Below are positions 59,607 to 64,000 of a DNA stretch of 64,000 bases, piece by piece; the stretch's first letter is position 1; every line of letters begins with the position of its first letter. The DNA is from Paenibacillus stellifer (GTDB taxonomy: Bacteria; Bacillota; Bacilli; Paenibacillales; Paenibacillaceae): positions 3,254,501 to 3,318,500 of the forward strand of contig NZ_CP009286.1 of assembly GCF_000758685.1 (NCBI RefSeq), read 5' to 3'. A program made the position numbers and the translations under genes. The notes under the pieces are model-generated. The model had not been told where the DNA came from, searched no databases, and saw only the letters and a list, made by a program, of their open reading frames with translations.

Positions 59607-60595
59607 TTGACCAGTCCTTTCTGCCAGCGAAGCACTCTGTCTCTAACGCGGAAGATTATCGCCATCACAATGGAGAAGGCGATCGCCATAATAATGATCG
59701 ACGCATACACCTTGGCGTAGTTGGACCAGCCCTTGGCCCAATTGATATACCAGCCGAGTCCCGCCTTGGCCCCGATCATTTCGGATACGACAAGAGTGGC
59801 GAATGAAATGCCCGTCGCCGTGTAGATGCCGGTAAATATCGAAGGCATTGCCCCCGGAATGGCTACACGGAAGATCAGAAACCGTTCATCCGCTCCAAGT
59901 GTACGGGCTGCTTCGAAATAGGTCTTCTGCACATTAGCTATGCCTACACCAGTCATGAAGGCGACCGGGAAGGCGACCGCAATTACGATCAGCAGCACTC
60001 CGGCATAAAAGCTGGACGGTACAATAATCATAACAATCGGAATCAGCGCCGTAGCAGGTACCACTCCCATGAACTTGATAACGGGAAACATCCAGTAGCT
60101 CCACTTCTGATACCAGCCGATAAGCACTCCCAGAACTATGCCGATTATCGAACCGATTACGAAGCCTACAGCCAGCAGCCGTACCGAGTATGCTGTGCTC
60201 AGCAGCAGCGTGTTCCAGTCTTCTTTCATGACTGAAATAATCTGCGCCGGTCCCGGCACGAATGGCAGCGGCAAAATATTCAGCTTGGTAGACAGCGTAT
60301 CCCACAGCGCGACTAGCAACCCTGCCGCCGTATAAAATGGCGAGTCTCGCAATACCTTGGCACGCCTCTTCTCACTAAACGACGATAAGCCAGCACGCAG
60401 TGCATAAATAATAACAGCCGCTGTCAGAAGATAGCGGTAAGGCTCCGAATCCACATCCTGGCGTGTCTGCATTAGTAGGCTTATGCCAAGCGCAACCGCG
60501 AATGCCACGGCCGGCAGCGACGACTTGAGCGAAGCGGGTAAGCCGAAGGAGCGCCGGGAGCCTTCGAGTCTCAAATTTCGATCAACAATACTCAT
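59603..60595 (-). CDS. ABC importer permease (SsuC/TauC-like)
   Basis: 330 residues, longer than the usual 250-280 because of an N-terminal part with two extra hydrophobic segments (about 25-42 and 57-68). The core has six spans with EAARTLGADERFLIFRVAIPGAMPSIFTG (the EAA loop, about 225-255). A GAGGG RBS lies before the ATG. It is preceded by an intercistronic hairpin that separates it from the binding-protein gene. Confidence 0.88.
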   Translation of the reverse strand: MSIVDRNLRLEGSRRSFGLPASLKSSLPAVAFAVALGISLLMQTRQDVDSEPYRYLLTAAVIIYALRAGLSSFSEKRRAKVLRDSPFYTAAGLLVALWDTLSTKLNILPLPFVPGPAQIISVMKEDWNTLLLSTAYSVRLLAVGFVIGSIIGIVLGVLIGWYQKWSYWMFPVIKFMGVVPATALIPIVMIIVPSSFYAGVLLIVIAVAFPVAFMTGVGIANVQKTYFEAARTLGADERFLIFRVAIPGAMPSIFTGIYTATGISFATLVVSEMIGAKAGLGWYINWAKGWSNYAKVYASIIIMAIAFSIVMAIIFRVRDRVLRWQKGLVK

Positions 60596-60617
60596 GTTTT
60601 GCTTCCCTCCAAACCCG

Positions 60618-60667
60618 GCCGTTCTTCCCGTATTCGCTGGTCAGCGAATTATCGGGTTTAGAACGGC
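60618..60667 (-). repeat. Long intercistronic stem-loop between binding protein and permease
   Basis: Minus strand: GCCGTTCT, CCCG and ATTCGCT arms pair with AGCGAAT, CGGG and AGAACGGC in a stem of about 20 pairs with bulges. No T run follows, so it is not a terminator; it may protect the 3' end of the upstream mRNA. Confidence 0.75.
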
Positions 60668-60682
60668 GCGGAATTTGAGCAA

Positions 60683-61789
60683 TTATTTGCCTGAATTTAA
60701 AATGTCGGAATAAGCATCATTCGCGAATTTCTCCGGATCGGTATCCTTCTTCAAGAACCCGGTCTTGCTGAATTGCCCTACGAAATAACGAATGTCGTCC
60801 TTGGCGGCGTCAGTCGTGTATTCGAAGTGATAGCTCTTGATCAAATCAGTTACGAGCGCCAGATCATCGGTGGCGACATACTTCTTCTCGATCTCGATTT
60901 TAGCCGTCTCTTCAGGGTTCTGAGCAATCCAGGCTGCTGCCTTCTGGTACGCACGAGCAATTGCTTGCACCTTCTCCGGGTTATCCTTGATCTGTTTGCC
61001 GGAGGCGTACAGGAAGCAGCAGCTCTTGCCGGCGAAGATCGGATCGCTGGAAATATCGGACAGCACCGTGTAGCCGTTGTTTACCTCAGCCAGCTTGCCG
61101 AACGGGTCCCATGCAGCATAGACGTCGATTTCGCCCTTCTTGACGCCTTCCTGCAGCTGATCCAGCGGATACGCCCGCCATTCCACGTCCTTCTGCGGAT
61201 CAAGACCCGCATTGCTCAGTACGACGCTTGCCACCGCCATTGGAACTCCGCCGATTTCATCGACACCGATTTTCTTGCCTTTAAGATCGGCGGCCGATTT
61301 GATGCTGGATCCAGGTGGCACAACCAGCTTGATGCAGCCGTGATGAAGCCCGCCGATCACCTTCAGGTCGAGACCCTGCTGGATGGAGGTGAACCATACG
61401 AAGTCGCCGTTCGTCACTGTGAATTCGCCTGTCGCAAGTCCCGCCTTCATGGAATCCATCGAGCCGCTGACAAGTTCCACATCCAATCCTTCTTCTGCGA
61501 AGAAGCCTTTCTCGTAGGCGATATAGCTGGGCGCTCCGCACACGGCGCCGCTCAGCGCCTGTATCTTCAGCTTGCCGAACTTGTACGAGGTCGGCTTCGC
61601 CGCTGCAGCCGTGCTTGCGGCGGGTGCCGACGGAGATCCGGCAGTGCTTGCGCTCTGTGTCGCCGTATGATTCGCGTGATTCTCTGTGTTAGAAGTAGCA
61701 GTTGATGATTGATTATTGCCGCAAGCGGTGATTGCCACCAACGCAGCTGTAACCAGCAGTATTGCCGGCAGCTTTACTTTGTTCCTCAT
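60683..61789 (-). CDS. Substrate-binding lipoprotein with unusual cysteines (NrtA/SsuA-like)
   Basis: 368 residues. Signal peptide with lipobox ending at Cys23, a Ser/Thr/Ala/His-rich linker (25-65), then an NMT1/SsuA-type domain: GAPSYIAYEKGFFAEEGLDVEL and KGKKIGVDEIGGVPMAVASVVL over residues 85-190. Besides the lipidated Cys there are Cys84, Cys152 (in LHHGC, beside two His) and the pair Cys257-Cys258 (KSCCFL). Four cysteines in an exported Bacillota binding protein are uncommon and could bind a metal, a thiol or a metal-thiol complex. Downstream of metY in the same operon. Confidence 0.88.
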   Translation of the reverse strand: MRNKVKLPAILLVTAALVAITACGNNQSSTATSNTENHANHTATQSASTAGSPSAPAASTAAAAKPTSYKFGKLKIQALSGAVCGAPSYIAYEKGFFAEEGLDVELVSGSMDSMKAGLATGEFTVTNGDFVWFTSIQQGLDLKVIGGLHHGCIKLVVPPGSSIKSAADLKGKKIGVDEIGGVPMAVASVVLSNAGLDPQKDVEWRAYPLDQLQEGVKKGEIDVYAAWDPFGKLAEVNNGYTVLSDISSDPIFAGKSCCFLYASGKQIKDNPEKVQAIARAYQKAAAWIAQNPEETAKIEIEKKYVATDDLALVTDLIKSYHFEYTTDAAKDDIRYFVGQFSKTGFLKKDTDPEKFANDAYSDILNSGK

Positions 61790-61850
61790 GATCCCTAGAT
61801 CCTCCCTACTTATGCTTGTTTCTTCTCTCTTTTTCTTTAGATGTGTTTCT

Positions 61851-63173
61851 CTATACTACTGCTTTGACAAAAGCCTGATTGAACGCTTGCTCCAGATCGG
61901 CAATCAAGTCTTCGGCAGATTCCAGCCCGATAGATAGCCGTACGGTTTCCGGCTTAATGCCGGCCAGTGCCTGCTCCTCCGGATTCAATTCTCCATGAGT
62001 TGTCTTTGGTGAATTGATGATAAGCGACCGGGCATCCCCTACATTAGCGTGATAGCTGAACAGCTTCACTGAGTTAAGGAAGACCTTCAGTTGCTCATCA
62101 TTTCCACTAAAGCCAAAGGAGAAAATCGATCCGGCGCCTTTCGGGAAATATTTCTCCGCAAGCTCCCGATACGGATTTCCCTCCGCAGCAGGATGACTCA
62201 CCCAGCTTACCTTATCGTTCTGTTCCAGATATTTTACAACTTTCAAAGTGTTCGCAATTTGCTTGTCGACCCGTTCAGTAAGAGTCACCAATCCTTGAAT
62301 CAGCAGAAAAGCGTCAAACGGGCTCAGTGCCGCCCCGAAATAGGCCAGGTAGCTAAGCCGGATTCTAGATGTGAACGGTGCGTCAGGGAAGACTTCCAAA
62401 GTGCTGCGCTCACGCCCGGTGGCCTGATCCCGCAGTAGAAACTGCGGTTCTTCAAAATGAGGGAATTTGCCGTTTGCCCAGTTGAACTTGCCGTTCTCCA
62501 CAATTACTCCGCCGATTGTCGTGCCATGCCCGCCGATCGCCTTGGTCGCCGAGTAAATGATAATATCAGCACCATGGGAGAACGAATCGAACAGGTATGG
62601 CGTACCGAACGTATTATCAATAACCAGAGGAAGTCCGTTGTCATGCGCAATTTCAGCAATGGCTTCTACATCCAGGATCGTCGCATTAGGGTTGCTGATG
62701 CTCTCGATCAGTATCGCTTTTGTGTCCGGTCCGATCGCCTGCCGGAAAGATTGAGGATCATCCGAATTCTCTACAAACTCCACTTTGACACCGAACTTCG
62801 GGAACAGATGCTTGATTGCGTCAAAGGTTCCGCCGTAAAGTCTCGGTGTCGTCAGAATCGTTCCGCCCCCTTCCGCTAGGTTCAGCAGCGTGTATCCCAC
62901 CGCAGCCATGCCGGATGCGACTGCGACCGCTCCCGTGCCCTTGTCCAAAGCCGTCAATCGTTGTTCCAGCACCGCTACGGTTGGGTTGCCAATCCGGGTG
63001 TACAGATAGCCGGCTTCCTCCATCCCGAACAGCTTCTCTGCCCGCTCGACGCTGCCAAGATCATAGGATGCCGTCTGATAGATCGGCACCGATACCGCAT
63101 ATTGATGCTCACTGGAATCGTAACCTGCTCTAACCTTCAAAGTGTCAAAGCCCAAAGGCTGATGTTCCGTCAT
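61851..63173 (-). CDS. metY: O-acetylhomoserine sulfhydrylase (MetY)
   Basis: 440 residues. PLP enzyme that joins O-acetylhomoserine with sulfide to give homocysteine, or with methanethiol to give methionine. PLP lysine Lys211 in YSATKAIGGHGT; DNTFGTPYL and YTRIGNPT are family motifs, and the length (about 430-440) fits MetY rather than the shorter MetB/MetC. RBS GTGGGGA. Its place between the NifX-like gene and a transporter for a likely sulfur compound suggests that it assimilates the sulfur product of the nitrogenase-like reductase. Confidence 0.94.
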   Translation of the reverse strand: MTEHQPLGFDTLKVRAGYDSSEHQYAVSVPIYQTASYDLGSVERAEKLFGMEEAGYLYTRIGNPTVAVLEQRLTALDKGTGAVAVASGMAAVGYTLLNLAEGGGTILTTPRLYGGTFDAIKHLFPKFGVKVEFVENSDDPQSFRQAIGPDTKAILIESISNPNATILDVEAIAEIAHDNGLPLVIDNTFGTPYLFDSFSHGADIIIYSATKAIGGHGTTIGGVIVENGKFNWANGKFPHFEEPQFLLRDQATGRERSTLEVFPDAPFTSRIRLSYLAYFGAALSPFDAFLLIQGLVTLTERVDKQIANTLKVVKYLEQNDKVSWVSHPAAEGNPYRELAEKYFPKGAGSIFSFGFSGNDEQLKVFLNSVKLFSYHANVGDARSLIINSPKTTHGELNPEEQALAGIKPETVRLSIGLESAEDLIADLEQAFNQAFVKAVV

Positions 63174-63199
63174 TTCAATTCCCCACTTCCCTGATTAAA

Positions 63200-63556
63200 T
63201 TATTCTCTTGCCAGAATCGAACCCCTATTGGACTGAAGAAACCGAGTCAATCGATTCAGCGCCTTGTCTATAGGGGCCTCTACAGCCAGCGCCGTAACGC
63301 CGAATTGGCTCAATGCACCGATCGCTCCCCGCCCGATTTGTGCCGCAAGCACGCAGCCGCAATCGGACAATTCCTCCGCCATTGTCCGCAGCCTGTTAGG
63401 CTCATGTCCCTCTTGAGTTCTATCAGGCACAACCACTCTGCTCTCAATGAACGCATATTCTCCTGCATCTGAGATCTCATAGATCAGGAATCGGCTGCAT
63501 CGGCCGAAATGCTCATCCACGGTATAACCGTCGGAGCTGCCAACCGCCACTTTCAC
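63200..63556 (-). CDS. NifX/NifB C-terminal-like cofactor-binding protein
   Basis: 118 residues, a single dinitrogenase iron-molybdenum cofactor biosynthesis domain. VKVAVGSSDGYTVDEHFGRCSRFLIYEI and CGCVLAAQIGRGAIGALSQFGV are typical of NifX, VnfX and NafY-core proteins that carry cluster precursors. The GTG start lies 9 bases after AAGGGGGAG; a longer frame begins with an ATG inside the terminator T run and is therefore rejected. First gene of the operon, ahead of metY by 26 bases. Carrying a NifB-co-like cluster to the D/K complex is inferred. Confidence 0.85.
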   Translation of the reverse strand: MKVAVGSSDGYTVDEHFGRCSRFLIYEISDAGEYAFIESRVVVPDRTQEGHEPNRLRTMAEELSDCGCVLAAQIGRGAIGALSQFGVTALAVEAPIDKALNRLTRFLQSNRGSILARE

Positions 63557-63652
63557 CTGTATGTTCTCCCCCTTCCGGCTTTCTGCTGCCTTGTCATGTT
63601 CAGCAATTCTCAAATGACCGTTTGTCTTTGTGTATGGGCCCCCTTCACCGTT

Positions 63653-63690
63653 AAAAAACAAAAGAGGCCCCTGTATAAATCAGGGGCCTC
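63653..63690 (-). terminator. Attenuator ahead of the nitrogenase-like operon
   Basis: Minus strand: GAGGCCCCTG-ATTTATA-CAGGGGCCTC, perfect 10-base arms, then TTTTGTTTTTT. It lies about 105 bases after the predicted transcription start and 97 bases before the first start codon. Confidence 0.85.
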
Positions 63691-63710
63691 CATTGATATG
63701 GTCGGCATGT

Positions 63711-63730
63711 GAAGTTGTTCACAACAGTTC
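63711..63730. repeat. Inverted repeat in the leader of the nitrogenase-like operon
   Basis: GTTGT-TC-ACAAC with further pairing of the flanks (GAA/TTC). It lies between promoter and attenuator; it may be an RNA hairpin or an operator. Confidence 0.45.
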
Positions 63731-63766
63731 TTATTACTATATTTCCAATTGAATTACTATGCTTTA

Positions 63767-63795
63767 AATATAGCGAATTCACTAAGATACTTCAA
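63767..63795 (-). promoter_or_regulatory. Promoter of the nitrogenase-like operon
   Basis: Minus strand: TTGAAG (63790-63795), 17-base spacer, TATATT (63767-63772). Downstream at about 63741-63760 is an AATTC-AATTGGAA element that loosely recalls cysteine-regulator (CymR) sites; I cannot confirm it. Confidence 0.7.
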
Positions 63796-63870
63796 TCCTT
63801 ATTCCGTGAATAAACTGTGATATTTTCAGAATAAGGGATCATTCTCACTTATATTTTGGTTAAAGCAAAC

Positions 63871-63898
63871 GGCAGACCCCGTAGGGCCCGCCGCTGCC
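63871..63898 (-). terminator. Terminator of the gene at the right edge
   Basis: GGCAG-A-CCC...GGG...CTGCC stem; on the minus strand followed by GTTTGCTTTAA. It shows that the next operon starts from its own promoter. Confidence 0.6.
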
Positions 63899-63917
63899 GA
63901 TCTATTACACTTCGATC

Positions 63918-64000
63918 TTATAGTTCCGGATGCTCGTGCTTCGCTTTCAGGCGGCTCCAGCGGCGCTCGACTTCTTCTTTGAAGCTGTTCAGCGCGGGCT
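63918..64000 (-). CDS. C-terminal end of an unidentified protein
   Basis: Only the last 27 codons are visible: PALNSFKEEVERRWSRLK then AKHEHPEL and a TAA stop. It is a charged helix with no recognisable domain. The 5' part lies outside the window, so no function is assigned. Confidence 0.6.
   Translation of the reverse strand, partial: PALNSFKEEVERRWSRLKAKHEHPEL

Noticed and set aside
63557..63661. N-terminal extension of the NifX-like protein from an upstream ATG
   Set aside because: That ATG lies in the T run of a terminator, and the inner GTG has a strong RBS and begins exactly at the domain.
63660..63900. GlnR box at the nitrogenase-like operon
   Set aside because: No TGTNA-N7-TNACA match in the promoter region, so nitrogen control through GlnR is not supported by sequence.

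Overview
The window looks like a chromosome segment of a spore-forming, low-to-mid GC Bacillota, most likely Paenibacillus. The evidence is gene content and order: spoVK-hflX-ynbB-glnR-glnA, a divergent lexA/yneA pair, mutS-mutL-miaA-hfq, the spore coat gene cotE, non-adenylylated Bacillus-type glutamine synthetase, and strong Shine-Dalgarno sites with frequent GTG/TTG starts. No rRNA, tRNA, insertion sequence, phage or CRISPR array was seen.

Layout. 1-5000 (minus strand): the N-terminal 809 codons of metH, a HAD phosphatase, a small membrane protein, and the SOS pair yneA/ynzC, divergent from lexA. 5200-8500 (plus): lexA, an L,D-transpeptidase, two small unknown proteins and a secreted protein with two CBM21-like domains. 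8600-19000 (minus): glnRA with a GlnR operator, ynbB, hflX, spoVK, a YdcF protein, a DUF402 phosphatase, PBP1A with a Gly-Asn tail, and hfq. 19300-21700: a patch of small accessory genes between hfq and miaA. 21700-31000 (minus): miaA, an RsmJ-like methyltransferase, mutL, mutS, an amidoligase-type protein and cotE. 31000-44100: an aromatic-acid-exporter-like protein, an SsuABC-type importer, VOC, RsgA, HAD, ArsR and DUF3939 genes, bacillithiol-disulfide-reductase-like ypdA, DUF441 and HesB-like genes. 44300-48800 (plus): a BmrCD-type heterodimeric multidrug ABC exporter behind a leader peptide and terminator. 48900-52000: a HEPN-like protein, a Cys-rich four-helix copper protein, a CobW-type GTPase and moaB. 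52000-55900 (plus): an ArsR-regulated ABC-2 transporter.

The most interesting region is 55991-63800 (minus). One seven-gene operon has the order NifX-like protein, metY (O-acetylhomoserine sulfhydrylase), then binding protein, permease and ATPase of an SsuABC/TauABC-type importer, then a nitrogenase-like D subunit and a nitrogenase-like K subunit. The D subunit keeps the positions expected for the three P-cluster cysteines and for the two ligands of the catalytic cofactor (Cys255, His435), but the residues matching NifD Gln191 and His195 are Trp and Phe. With metY and a sulfonate-like importer in the same operon, sulfur scavenging comparable to methylthio-alkane reductase is a better guess than N2 fixation. 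No NifH-like reductase or NifB lies in the window. The operon has its own promoter, followed by a strong terminator ahead of the first gene, so attenuation is likely.

Where I moved a start codon inward from the longest reading frame, I did so because a clear ribosome-binding site (RBS) sits at a normal distance from the inner start.
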